DNA of 64,000 nt from Streptomyces sp. HUAS CB01 (GTDB taxonomy: Bacteria; Actinomycetota; Actinomycetes; Streptomycetales; Streptomycetaceae), in assembly GCF_030406905.1 (NCBI RefSeq), contig NZ_CP129137.1, positions 372,001 to 436,000 of the forward strand, written 5' to 3'. Every line of letters starts with the position of its first letter. Position 1 is the stretch's first letter. The position numbers and the translations under genes were made by a program. Positions 34,507 through 43,214 of the stretch are shown here, piece by piece. Under the pieces are notes generated by a model, which was not told the origin of the DNA, did not search any database, and saw only the letters and a program-made list of their open reading frames with translations.

Positions 34507-35514
34507 TCATCGGGTGGCCGCTCCGCCCGCCGGTGGGGCGTCGGTGGGCTTCTGCGGGTCCGCCATGCCGACGAGGATCTCGCGGGGGCCGTCGTAGGGC
34601 TCGCGGCTGTGGGCGGTGCGGATGTTGTCGACGAGCATCAGGTCGCCGGGCTGCCAGGGTTCGCGGGCCGTGTGGGCCTCGTAGACCTCGTTGAGGGTCC
34701 GTACGACGTCCTCGCCGACCGGGTCGCCGTTGCCGTAGCGGGTGTTGAACGGCAGGCCGTCCTCGCCGTAGACGTCGATCAGGTATTCGCGGACCTCGGG
34801 GGCGAGGGTCCATTCGTTGAGGAACGCGATCTGGTTGAACCAGCAGCGCGCTCCGGTCACGGGGTGGCGCACGACCGCGCTGCGGCGCTGGCGGGTGCGC
34901 AGTCCGCCGTCGCTCTGCCAGGCGACGTCGATGGCGTTGGCGCGGCAGTACTCCTCGACGGCGGCCCGGTCGCCGGTGCCGAAGGCGTCGGCCCAGGAGG
35001 CGCCGATCTCGTCGTTGTAGCTGCGGGTGAGCAGCCAGCCCTCGCGTTCGAACCGCTCCGTCATCGCCGACGGCAGCGCCTCCAGCACGGCCGTCGCGTC
35101 CGCGACTCCCGTGACCCCGCCGGAGGCCGGCGCGGTCAGGCACGCGAACATCATCGTGCCGGGAGGGGTGAGGGCGTAGCTGAGCTCATGGTGCATGCAC
35201 ATCGGCTGGTTCGGCGGCCATGCGGTGGAGGAGTACACACCGTCCGCGTACGGCTCCCGCGCGGCGAACGCCTCCCTGTCGGGCATGAGGGGGCCGCCGG
35301 CGAGGTGGCGGAACACCGCGCCGACCTGGTCCGCGTCGCGCAGTCCCAGTCCGCGGACGAGGATCGCACCGTGCTCGGCGACGAGGGCGCGCAGCGCGGG
35401 AGCGTGCGCGGCGCCCCACTGCGGAGCGTCGTCAGGGGTGTCGATGGTCAGGATCGGCGGCCTGCCGGGCTGAACGGTCGCCTCGGGCAGGGTCGTGGGG
35501 GCGGGGGAGGTCAT
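34507..35514 (-). CDS. TauD/TfdA (SyrP-like) Fe(II)/2-oxoglutarate hydroxylase
   Basis: 335-aa non-haem iron oxygenase. The metal triad is H108-x-E110 (in MCMHHELSYA) with the distal His in DNIRTAHSREPY; PREILVGM carries the 2-oxoglutarate-binding Arg. An Asn-rich FNQIAFLNEWTL segment and the overall length match SyrP-type enzymes that beta-hydroxylate amino acids held on carrier proteins. It is located between the NRPS protein (67 bases upstream) and SbnB (overlapping), so it probably hydroxylates the residue activated by this operon, or an amino acid of the peptide. The start follows the GGAAAGGACCCCCACACC leader. Confidence 0.87.
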   Translation of the reverse strand: MTSPAPTTLPEATVQPGRPPILTIDTPDDAPQWGAAHAPALRALVAEHGAILVRGLGLRDADQVGAVFRHLAGGPLMPDREAFAAREPYADGVYSSTAWPPNQPMCMHHELSYALTPPGTMMFACLTAPASGGVTGVADATAVLEALPSAMTERFEREGWLLTRSYNDEIGASWADAFGTGDRAAVEEYCRANAIDVAWQSDGGLRTRQRRSAVVRHPVTGARCWFNQIAFLNEWTLAPEVREYLIDVYGEDGLPFNTRYGNGDPVGEDVVRTLNEVYEAHTAREPWQPGDLMLVDNIRTAHSREPYDGPREILVGMADPQKPTDAPPAGGAATR

Positions 35515-35581
35515 GGTGTGGGGGTCCTTTCCTTGCTGCGGTGATCCGTGGTCGGCGTCGATGCGGTGGCCGGCTCCTTGT

Positions 35582-38095
35582 TCAGGAGGCAGGGGCGGGT
35601 TGGTTGTCGGTGGTGTTCCTGGTGTCGAGGAGTGCGGCGAGGTCGGTCAGGACGGGGTGGCGGGTGACGTCCTTGAGGGTGACGGCCCGGTCGAGGGCGA
35701 TGGCGAGTTTCACCGCGGACAGCGACGTGCCGCCGCGGTCGAAGAAGTGGTCGCCCCGCCCGATCCGGTCCTCGGGGACACCGAGCACCGTCGACCAGGC
35801 CGCCGCCAGCCGCCGTTCCGCCGCGGTCACCGGCGCCCCACCACCACCGCTGCCGGTGTCCCCGGTGGAGGTGTCCAGGGTGGCGGCGAGCGCGGTCAGG
35901 GCCTTCTTGTCGACCTTCCCGTTCGCGGTCAGCGGCAGCTCCGGCCGCCAGTGGAACACCGACGGCACCATGTACGACGGCAGCGTCGCCCCCAGCCCCG
36001 CGGCCAACTGCCCCGCCTCCAACGGCCCCGCGGCCGTGTAGAACGCCACCAACTGCGTCCCCGCCCCACCCGCCACCGCGACCACCGCACCGTCCCGCAC
36101 CCCCACCTGACGCAGCAGCGTGTTCTCGATCTCCCCGATCTCGATCCGGAACCCGCGGATCTTCACCTGCGTGTCCCGCCGCCCCAGGAACTCCAGCTTC
36201 CCCGACACATCCCAGCGCCCACGGTCCCCGCTGCGATACAACCGCTCACCCGGCCGCAACGGATCCGCCACGAACGCGGCAGCCGTCCGCTCCGGATCAT
36301 TGACATACCCACGCCCCACACACACCCCGGAGAACACGATCTCCCCCGGCGCGCCCAACGGCACCGGCCGCAACCCCTCGTCCACCACGTACACATGCAC
36401 ATTCGCCACCGGCCGGCCCAGCAGCACCCGCTCCGGCACCGACGTCATCACCTCGTGATTGGTGTCGTCACACGTCTCGGTCAGCCCGTAGGCGTTCACC
36501 AGCCGGATCCCCGGCTGCACGGCGAACCACCGCTCCACCAGCTCCCGCTTCAACGCCTCACCCGTCACCGACACACACCGCAACCCGCCCAGCGACCGCG
36601 GCGCGTGCTCCAACGCCGCCACCACCGCCTCCAGGTACGACGGCACCACCTGCAGCACATTCACCCCGGCACCCGTGACCGTGTCCAGGAACCGCGGAAC
36701 ATCCAGCACCGCGTCCTGCTCCACCACCACCGTCCGCCCACCCACCAGCAGGCCCGCCACCAACTGCCACAACGAGATGTCGAAACACTGCGGCGCGACC
36801 TGCGCCACCACACCACCCTCACCGATCCCCAGATCCTCGATCTTCGCGAACAGGTGATTGACCAGCCCCGCGTGCTCGCACATCGCCCCCTTCGGCTCAC
36901 CCGTGGAACCCGAGGTGAAGTAGATGTACGCCAACTGCCCCGCACCCACCGGCACGTCCAGATCGTCCGCGGCATGCCCCTCGCCGTACGCCACCTCCAC
37001 CAGCAGCCGCTCCACCCCGCCCACCGACACCAGCGCCTCATCGAGCGTGCCCGTACTGCCGGACTCCGTCAGCACCAGCCGGCACCCCGCCCGCGCCAGC
37101 GTCGCCGCGATCCGCCCCGCCGGGAAACCCGGCTCGACCGGCAGATACACCCCACCCGCCTTGAACACCGCCAGCACCGACGCCAGCCAGTCGGCACTGC
37201 GCTCCAGCACCACCCCCACCACACCCTCCCCCGCCACACCACGCGCCCGCAGCGCCCGCGCCAGCCGGTTCGCCCGCCCGTTCAACTCCCCGTACGTCCA
37301 CTCCCGCCCCGCGTCCACCACCGCCACCGCATCCGGATGCGCCCGCACCCGCTCCTCGAACAACTCGTGCACCCGCAACCCCGGCAACTCCCGCCGCCGC
37401 CCCGCCAGACCCTCGACCTGAAACGCCACCTCCGCATCGGAGACCACGGAGGCCGGGGCCGTGTCCGGGCCGGAGACGATCTGCTCGAGCGCGGTCAGGT
37501 GGTAGCCCGCGATCCGGCCCGCCGCCTCCCCGTCCAGCACATCGGTGCGATACCGCAGCCGCAGCACCACAGCCCCGTCCACCCCGTCCGCACCGTTGAC
37601 GACCGAAAGCCGCAGCACCGTCCCACCGACGACGTCCCCGTCGCCCCCGTGGGGATCGAACTCGGCTTCGGAGACCGGACCCGCGATCGCCAGCTGCTGA
37701 CGCAGGGCCTCGACGGGGAAGTCCTGGTACCGGGTGAGCCGTGACACGGTGTCATGGGTGGCCGTGACGAGGCTCCGCCACGACGGGACGTCGGTGGCGA
37801 CGCGGCAGGGCAGCGGCCGGGCGCCCGGGGCGGGAACGCAGCCGGTGACGGCCTCGTCCTCACCCGACAGCACCGCCAGCACATGCGCGTGGGCCGCCAG
37901 GACCAGCGAGGTGGCCGGAATGCCGAGCTCCTTCGCCAGTCGGCGCAGCCCCTGCGTGAGCTCGTCCGCGACCTGGACGTCGTGCCGCGCGCTCCCCGGC
38001 GCGGGCGTCGTCGTCCACCTCGGGATCGTGGTCAGTCCTCCGGCGCCGAGCGCGTCGCGCCAGAACTCCCGGCCCGTGTCCTCATGCATGTCCAT
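35582..38095 (-). CDS. NRPS: truncated C domain - adenylation - thiolation protein, predicted diamino acid substrate
   Basis: 837-aa assembly-line protein. Residues 30-215 match only the C-terminal half of a condensation domain; the HHxxxDG active site is absent. The adenylation domain follows (about 245-720: YFTSGSTGEPKG, NAYGLTET, YRSGDRGRW, NGKVDKKAL). The thiolation domain has its pantetheine Ser in FFDRGGTSLSAVKL. Aligning by eye to the GrsA pocket gives DIWQSTADDK; two acidic residues at the pocket base fit a basic side chain, so with SbnA/SbnB next door 2,3-diaminopropionate is the likely substrate. Codon usage switches from C- to G-ending within the adenylation region. Confidence 0.87.
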   Translation of the reverse strand: MDMHEDTGREFWRDALGAGGLTTIPRWTTTPAPGSARHDVQVADELTQGLRRLAKELGIPATSLVLAAHAHVLAVLSGEDEAVTGCVPAPGARPLPCRVATDVPSWRSLVTATHDTVSRLTRYQDFPVEALRQQLAIAGPVSEAEFDPHGGDGDVVGGTVLRLSVVNGADGVDGAVVLRLRYRTDVLDGEAAGRIAGYHLTALEQIVSGPDTAPASVVSDAEVAFQVEGLAGRRRELPGLRVHELFEERVRAHPDAVAVVDAGREWTYGELNGRANRLARALRARGVAGEGVVGVVLERSADWLASVLAVFKAGGVYLPVEPGFPAGRIAATLARAGCRLVLTESGSTGTLDEALVSVGGVERLLVEVAYGEGHAADDLDVPVGAGQLAYIYFTSGSTGEPKGAMCEHAGLVNHLFAKIEDLGIGEGGVVAQVAPQCFDISLWQLVAGLLVGGRTVVVEQDAVLDVPRFLDTVTGAGVNVLQVVPSYLEAVVAALEHAPRSLGGLRCVSVTGEALKRELVERWFAVQPGIRLVNAYGLTETCDDTNHEVMTSVPERVLLGRPVANVHVYVVDEGLRPVPLGAPGEIVFSGVCVGRGYVNDPERTAAAFVADPLRPGERLYRSGDRGRWDVSGKLEFLGRRDTQVKIRGFRIEIGEIENTLLRQVGVRDGAVVAVAGGAGTQLVAFYTAAGPLEAGQLAAGLGATLPSYMVPSVFHWRPELPLTANGKVDKKALTALAATLDTSTGDTGSGGGGAPVTAAERRLAAAWSTVLGVPEDRIGRGDHFFDRGGTSLSAVKLAIALDRAVTLKDVTRHPVLTDLAALLDTRNTTDNQPAPAS

Positions 38096-38817
38096 CGTGT
38101 CTTTCCTCGGTTGCTCGGGTGATGTGTCGTGGCGGCTGATGTGCGGTGGCGTCGCGGTGCCGGTCGGCCGTCAGTGGGCGTGTTCCGGTGCCGCGGTGTG
38201 ACGGGCGGCGTGGTGCGGGCCCTCGGGGTGGAGGGCCCTGTGGTCCCGTACTTCCCGGGCCGGGTTGCCGCCCCACCGTGCGTTAGGGGGAACTTCGCGG
38301 TGGACCGTCACACGGTCACGTTGCGTGACGCCGGCCGGGTGCTTCCCCGGGGCGCCCCGGTCGCGGAACCACGAATTCATGGGTCGCACACCTGCAATCC
38401 GCGTGGTTGCTCTGTCGTCTTCCTTGGAATCATTCGTTCCCGGACCGCCCTCCACGGGCTGTCGCGCGGCGGATCGCATATGCGCCGCACCGCTGGAACC
38501 GAACGCTCTCCAGTAGGCCCGATCAGGGCGGATCTGTCCTGCTGCGGGAATTCGGTACTTGACGGGACATCCCTGTCCGGATAGGCCGTCCGATCCGGTG
38601 GTACCGCCGGCGCCCGATGCCCCCCGAGCAGCCGATCACGGGTGTGACCTGCACAGATATTCCAAGACTCACGCTCTGCAGAAGGTGCGCAATTGTCAAG
38701 CCCCGAATTCCGGTGGCATGACGGCGGGGGTTCCGGCCGGGCGTACTGGAGAAGCGTTCGGGCGCCGCCCGGACGGCCTTTCCACCCACCCCTCACACGC
38801 CCTGACAGGAGGCCGCC
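38096..38817. promoter_or_regulatory. 722-bp divergent control region of the diaminopropionate block
   Basis: It separates the leftward NRPS-hydroxylase-SbnB operon from rightward sbnA and is markedly AT-richer from 38370 to 38720. A candidate rightward promoter is TTGACG (38559-38564), a 17-base spacer, then TAGGCC (38582-38587). The spacer holds the perfect inverted repeat GGACA-TCCC-TGTCC (38565-38578), and CCGGAT...ATCCGG (38577-38598) overlaps the -10. Such sites inside a promoter are typical of repressor control. No iron-box sequence (TTAGGTTAGGCTAACC-type) is present. No gene is supported here. Confidence 0.45.
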
Positions 38818-39807
38818 GTGCCTGTCATATCCGTCCCCCAGGACTTCAACGAAGACGATCTCTATGTCGACCTCGAGGCGATTTCCGGGCACCCGCTGTT
38901 CCTGAAGTGCGAGGGGTTCAACTTCGCCGGCTCGATCAAACTCAAGGCCGCCACCGAGATGGTCGAGGCCGCCGAGCGCGACGGCCTCCTGCGGCCCGAC
39001 TCGGTCCTGATCGAGTCCTCGTCGGGCAACCTGGGCGTGGCGCTGAGCATGATCGCCGCCAGCAAGGGCTACCGGTTCCTGTGCGTGACGGATCCACGGT
39101 GCAACCTGTCCACCCGACTGCTGATGGAGGCCCTGGGCGCCGAGGTGCACACCGTCACCGAACCCGGCGAGGGCGGCTTCCTCGGGGCGCGCATCGACCA
39201 CGTGCGGGCGCTGTGCGCCTCGGACGACCGCTACGTATGGCTGAACCAGTACACGAACCCGCACAACGGAATGGCCCACTACCGCAGGACCGCCCCGGCC
39301 ATCGCCCGCCAGTTCCCCGACCTCGACGTGCTGTTCGTCGGCGCGGGCACCACCGGGACACTCATGGGCTGCGCACGCTACTTCCGCGAGTGGCACCGCC
39401 CCGTGCGCATCGTGGCCGTGGACAGCGCCGGTTCCGTCACCTTCGGCGACGCTCCCGGCCGGCGGATGATCCCCGGGCTCGGCACCAGTGTCCGACCGCC
39501 CCTGCTGGACACCTCGTACGTGGACGAGGTCGTCCACGTCCCCGAGGCCGACACCATCCGTGCGTGCCATCGGCTGGCCCGGCGCGGATTCCTCTTCGGC
39601 GGCTCCACCGGCACCGTCGTCAGCGGCGCCACGAGATGGCTCGCCGCGCACGGCGACGAGAACGTCACGGCGGTGGCCATCGCACCCGACCTGGGCGAGC
39701 GGTACCTGGAGACGATCTACCAGGCCAACTGGGTCCACGATCTCTACGGCGAGCACGTACTCACCCGACCGGCCGCGACCGTCCCCTCCCCCTCCCCCGC
39801 GGTCTGA
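38818..39807 (+). CDS. sbnA: 2,3-diaminopropionate biosynthesis protein SbnA (PLP enzyme)
   Basis: 329-aa PLP-dependent synthase of the cysteine-synthase fold that condenses O-phospho-L-serine with L-glutamate to N-(1-amino-1-carboxy-2-ethyl)-glutamate, the SbnB substrate. The PLP lysine is in AGSIKLKAA (Lys41), the phosphate loop is ESSSGNLGVAL and GAGTTGTLMGC, and FLFGGSTGTVVSGA closes the site. The GTG start at 38818 follows CAGGAGG. With SbnB it supplies diaminopropionate to the adjacent NRPS. Family assignment is firm; the link to this NRPS is inference from position. Confidence 0.9.
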   Translation: MPVISVPQDFNEDDLYVDLEAISGHPLFLKCEGFNFAGSIKLKAATEMVEAAERDGLLRPDSVLIESSSGNLGVALSMIAASKGYRFLCVTDPRCNLSTRLLMEALGAEVHTVTEPGEGGFLGARIDHVRALCASDDRYVWLNQYTNPHNGMAHYRRTAPAIARQFPDLDVLFVGAGTTGTLMGCARYFREWHRPVRIVAVDSAGSVTFGDAPGRRMIPGLGTSVRPPLLDTSYVDEVVHVPEADTIRACHRLARRGFLFGGSTGTVVSGATRWLAAHGDENVTAVAIAPDLGERYLETIYQANWVHDLYGEHVLTRPAATVPSPSPAV

Positions 39808-39938
39808 CCTCCGTCCCGGCGGCGCGGCCCGCGTGAAGGTCCGCTCTCCGGCCACGGGCGCGGCGCGGCGAGAACGCACGCGCGACGAAAGACCGTCGAG
39901 CGCGACCCCGGACTGCGGACCTCCAGGACTCGGAGAAT

Positions 39939-40562
39939 GTGACCGACACCACAGTGCGCCATACCTCCGTGTCGCGGCTGCGCAACGCCGGCCTGGTCGA
40001 ACCCCGGCAGGGCCGGTGCGTGTTCGTCAGGCCCCGGCGTACCCGCCCCCTCGACCTCGATGCCGAGCCCGTCGAGGACACCAAGGCCAAGGTGCTGCAG
40101 ATCGTGGAGGTACGCCGACCGCTGGAGGGCGAGGCGGCGTACCTCGCGGCCTCGCGCGCCACCCCGGGCGGCCTGGCCCGGATGCGGCAGGCCCTGGACG
40201 CGATCGACGCGGCGGTCGCCGCCGGCGGTGACGGCGTGGACGAGGACCTCGCGTTCCACCGGTCGATCGCGGAGTCCATCGGGAACGCGGTCATGGTCTC
40301 CACGGTGCGGTACCTCGGCGAGGTGCTGCGCGGCGGCATCCGCGTCACCCGGGCGAACGAGGCACGGCGCGGCGACTTCATCGAAGAGGTGCGGCAGGAG
40401 CACCACGCGATCCTGGCCGCCATCGAGGCGCGCGACGCCGACGCCGCCCGCGATGCCGCACGGCTGCACCTGAAGCACGCCGCGTCGCGACTGCAGGACG
40501 CGGACGACCGGTTCTGGACGGAGGCGGAGGTCCTGGACGTGGACCTCGACGCGGCTCACTGA
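39939..40562 (+). CDS. GntR/FadR-type regulator with a damaged N-terminal DNA-binding domain
   Basis: 207 aa. The C-terminal FCD ligand-binding domain is complete (about residues 50-190: ILQIVEVRRPLEGEAAYLAA-like start, DLAFHRSIAESIGN, EEVRQEHHAILAAIEARDADAARDAARLHL). The winged helix is short: only TVRHTSVSRLRNAGLVEPRQGRCVF remains where about 65 residues (SERELAxxLGVSRxTVR...) are expected, and one residue seems inserted in the recognition helix. No start with a good ribosome binding site lies upstream. Either a decayed regulator or a ligand-binding remnant. It follows sbnA by 130 bases on the same strand. Confidence 0.6.
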   Translation: MTDTTVRHTSVSRLRNAGLVEPRQGRCVFVRPRRTRPLDLDAEPVEDTKAKVLQIVEVRRPLEGEAAYLAASRATPGGLARMRQALDAIDAAVAAGGDGVDEDLAFHRSIAESIGNAVMVSTVRYLGEVLRGGIRVTRANEARRGDFIEEVRQEHHAILAAIEARDADAARDAARLHLKHAASRLQDADDRFWTEAEVLDVDLDAAH

Positions 40563-40678
40563 CGCGGGAGGCTCTCCGGAGTCACGGGAAGCCGTACGCG
40601 TCGCGGCCGCGGCGTCACACACCTGGCGCCCCGGGGCACGGGGTCGTCGCCCGGCCCGCCGGCGGGCAGCACGGGTGC

Positions 40679-41107
40679 TCACGAGGCGCGCCAGCCGCTC
40701 CACCGCACGACCTCGACCAGGATCACGGGGCCGGCGGGAGGCCGCCCGGTGTACTGCTCGTACTTCGCCGCCAGCAGCGCGGTGCAGCGTTCGGCCTCGG
40801 GAGACCCGGCCGCCCCGGGGAGCACACGCGCCTCGCCGTCGGCGCGGACCCACCACAGCCGGTCCCAGTCCTCCTCGTAGTGGTCCGCGAGGAGACAGAC
40901 CGCCGGGTTCGCCTCGATTTCGGCCATGCGCCTGAGCCGCGTCGTGCGCTTCGGCTTGTGGTCCACGGCCATCAGCACCGTGTCCCCGTCCAGCGCGAAG
41001 ACGACGGGGACCAGGTGCGGGCGGGCCGTCGTGCCGGCCGTGGCGAGACGGGCCACGCGTGCCGCCGCGAACCGCTCGCGCGCCTCGGCGTCGGTCAGGG
41101 CGGGCAT
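40679..41107 (-). CDS. PPOX-class F420-dependent oxidoreductase
   Basis: 142-aa split-barrel flavin/F420 enzyme. It starts MPALTDAEARERFAAARVARLATAG, then HLVPVVFALDGDTVLMAVDHKPKRT and the trailing EDWDRLWWVRADGEARVL, the layout of the Rv0121c-like (TIGR03668) group. Such enzymes reduce small molecules using reduced F420. It follows the LLM-class gene by 12 bases, so the two F420 enzymes form an operon. Whether they belong to the peptide pathway is not known. Confidence 0.87.
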   Translation of the reverse strand: MPALTDAEARERFAAARVARLATAGTTARPHLVPVVFALDGDTVLMAVDHKPKRTTRLRRMAEIEANPAVCLLADHYEEDWDRLWWVRADGEARVLPGAAGSPEAERCTALLAAKYEQYTGRPPAGPVILVEVVRWSGWRAS

Positions 41108-41119
41108 CGCGCGGCCGCC

Positions 41120-41944
41120 TCAGCGGAACCGTGAGGCGACCTGGGCCAGCCGGTCCAGATGCGCCGTGGTCTCCGGCTCCGGCACCGTCGGGAGGTAGAA
41201 CAGCACGCGTTCGACACCGAGCCGGATGTATCCCTCGATCTGCTCGGGGTCGTCCGGGACGGCGTACACCGTGACGGGCACGTCCCGGCCGGCGGTGGTC
41301 CGCAACCGTTCGATCTGCGGGCCGAGTTGCTCGGGTGGCACGCTGTTGGCGAGCCAGGCGTCACCGAGCGCGGCGACCCTGCGGAACGCGCCTTCGCCGC
41401 CGCCGACGTAGATCGGCGGATGGGGGCGCTGCACCGGCTTGGGCCAGGCGTACACGGGGTCGAAGTCCACGAACTCGCCGTGGAACTCGGCCTTCTCGGC
41501 GGTCCACAGCTCCCGCATGGCCAACAGCCGCTCGTCCGTGAGGCGGCCGCGGGTGGCGGGGTCGGTGCCGTGGTTCGTCATCTCCTCACGGTTCCAGCCG
41601 ACTCCCACTCCGAAGATCACGCGCCCGTCGGAGACCAGGTCGAGCGAGGCCACTTCCTTGGCCGTGGTGATCGGGTCGCGCTGCGGGACGAGCGCGATGC
41701 CGGTGGCCGGCAGCAGGCGCCGGGTCACCGCGGCGATCACGGACAGGGCGACGAAGGGGTCGAGCGTGCGGTAGTACATGTCCGGCAGTTCACCGCCGCC
41801 GGGGTACGGGGTCCTGCGGGAGACCGGGATGTGCGAGTGCTCGGCGACGAACAACGAGTCGAACCCACGCTCTTCGAGTGCCCTTCCCAGCGGTGCCGGG
41901 CGGATGCCCTCGTCGGTGATGAAGGTCGAGACTCCGAATTTCAC
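41120..41944 (-). CDS. LLM-class F420-dependent oxidoreductase
   Basis: 274-aa luciferase-like TIM-barrel enzyme beginning MKFGVSTFITDEGIRPAPLGRALEERGFDS. FVAEHSHIPVSRRTPYPGGGELPDMYYRTLDPFVAL and VIFGVGVGWNREEMTNHG are typical of the TIGR03619 F420 family. These transfer hydride from or to F420H2; the substrate is not predictable. The GTG start at 41944 is chosen over the long upstream frame because GAGGAG precedes it and homology begins there. First gene of the F420 pair. Confidence 0.9.
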   Translation of the reverse strand: MKFGVSTFITDEGIRPAPLGRALEERGFDSLFVAEHSHIPVSRRTPYPGGGELPDMYYRTLDPFVALSVIAAVTRRLLPATGIALVPQRDPITTAKEVASLDLVSDGRVIFGVGVGWNREEMTNHGTDPATRGRLTDERLLAMRELWTAEKAEFHGEFVDFDPVYAWPKPVQRPHPPIYVGGGEGAFRRVAALGDAWLANSVPPEQLGPQIERLRTTAGRDVPVTVYAVPDDPEQIEGYIRLGVERVLFYLPTVPEPETTAHLDRLAQVASRFR

Positions 41945-42367
41945 AACCGCTCCTCGGGGTCGAGTACGGGAGTGGGCGGGTCGGCGTCGCGTCTGCGGCG
42001 GCGTCCGGGGCCCGGCCCCGGCGCAGCGCACACGACGCGCGGTCCATTGTCCCAGGGAGCCAGGGGACGACGCGCGCGCCGGGACCGCGGCGGGTCCGGA
42101 AGCGGCATCGGCCGGCCGACGCGTCGGAGCCGGTCGGCCGGCCCGTGCCGAGCCCCGGCGGCGACGATGGGGGCGGGCGGCAGGCGGCCGGGCCGCGCCC
42201 CGGCAACGCGGGAGAGGACCGTCGGCCGGGCCGGGCCCAAGCCGCCCTCGCGGGCACCCGCAAGCCCGGGCCCGGAACGTGCCGGCCGGAACTCGGCCGG
42301 GCCGGACCGCGCCACGGCCGTCGGGCCGCCCCACCGAGGCCGGTCCGCGGACCACGGCCATTCTCCC

Positions 42368-42606
42368 GCCCGGTCCGCGATCACGGGCGGGAAGCCGACC
42401 ACCGGGCCGTCCCCGCCCGGTCCGCGATCACGGGCGGGAAGCGGACCACCGGCCATCCCTGCCCGGCCGCCTCGCCGAGGCCCGGGAAGCGGACCACCGG
42501 GCCATCCCTACCTGGTACGCGCTCACGGGCCGGGAAGCCGACCAGCGGCCATCCCTGCGGCCGCCCCACTCGGACCGGGCGGGGAGCGGACCACCGGCCA
42601 CCCTGT
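42368..42606. repeat. five imperfect tandem repeats, unit about 46-50 bp
   Basis: Within the geneless stretch 41945-43214, a unit built around GGGAAGCSGACCACCGG and CCATCCCT recurs at roughly 42368, 42415, 42461, 42511 and 42558. The first two copies share the 5' phrase GCCCGGTCCGCGATCACGGG almost exactly; later copies drift. The frames across it are compositionally odd and contain no recognisable protein. Possibly a minisatellite or an array of protein-binding sites. Confidence 0.7.
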
Positions 42607-42975
42607 CCGTCGGCGATCACGGCGCGGCGTCGCGTCGTGACGCCGGGCGGCCGGCCGCCGTCCCGCGCCGGGAGTGCCGGGAGCCGCCCGGGTGTCGTCG
42701 GCAGCGGCCGGGCTTATGGTCCGCATATGGGCGATGCTCGGTGGGACCGCCACATCCCGGTCGTGCCGCGCGACCGCCGGCGTCGCGGAGCCGCGCACCG
42801 CCGGACGGTCCTGTCGGCGTACCGCCCCGGAACGCCGGCACCCGGCACGACGCGGGGTCCGGCCCCGGACATCGACGTGCCACGGCCCATGGGGGACGAG
42901 GCCCTGTACGGGACCCGGTGCCCGGGCGGTCCGTGCGCACCCCGGGACTGCCCCCGGAACTGCCCTCGGCACGCC

Positions 42976-43200
42976 CGTACCCGCACGAGACCTGAGGCGA
43001 GCGACTCGCACCCCCGCACCCGCACGAGGCCCGCGGCGCCCCAGGCGCACACCCGCACCCGCACGAGCCCCACAGCGCCCCAGGCGCACACCCGCACCCG
43101 TACAAGCACCCCAACGCCCAAGCCGCCCGTCCGCACCATCCGCACCCGTACAAGGCCCCCAACGCCCCCGCGCACGCACACCCGTACGAGCCACGCGCCG
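42976..43200. repeat. 39-bp tandem repeat array just upstream of the SpoIIE phosphatase gene
   Basis: Units start at 42976, 43015, 43054 and 43093 with an exact 39-base period; a degenerate tail continues to about 43200. The core is CGCACCCGCACGAGSCCC; copies 2 and 3 differ at only three to four bases. The plus frame would read Thr-Arg repeats ending at TGA 43216-43218, the minus frame Gly/Cys-rich repeats; neither has a supportable start. The array abuts the ribosome binding site of the next gene, so copy-number change could alter its expression. Confidence 0.7.
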
Positions 43201-43214
43201 GCCGAGGAGTGCGG

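Noticed and set aside
38096..38817. Iron box (DmdR/IdeR type) expected if the cluster were a siderophore cluster
   Set aside because: No TTAGGTTAGGCTAACC-like sequence here or in 59295-59617.
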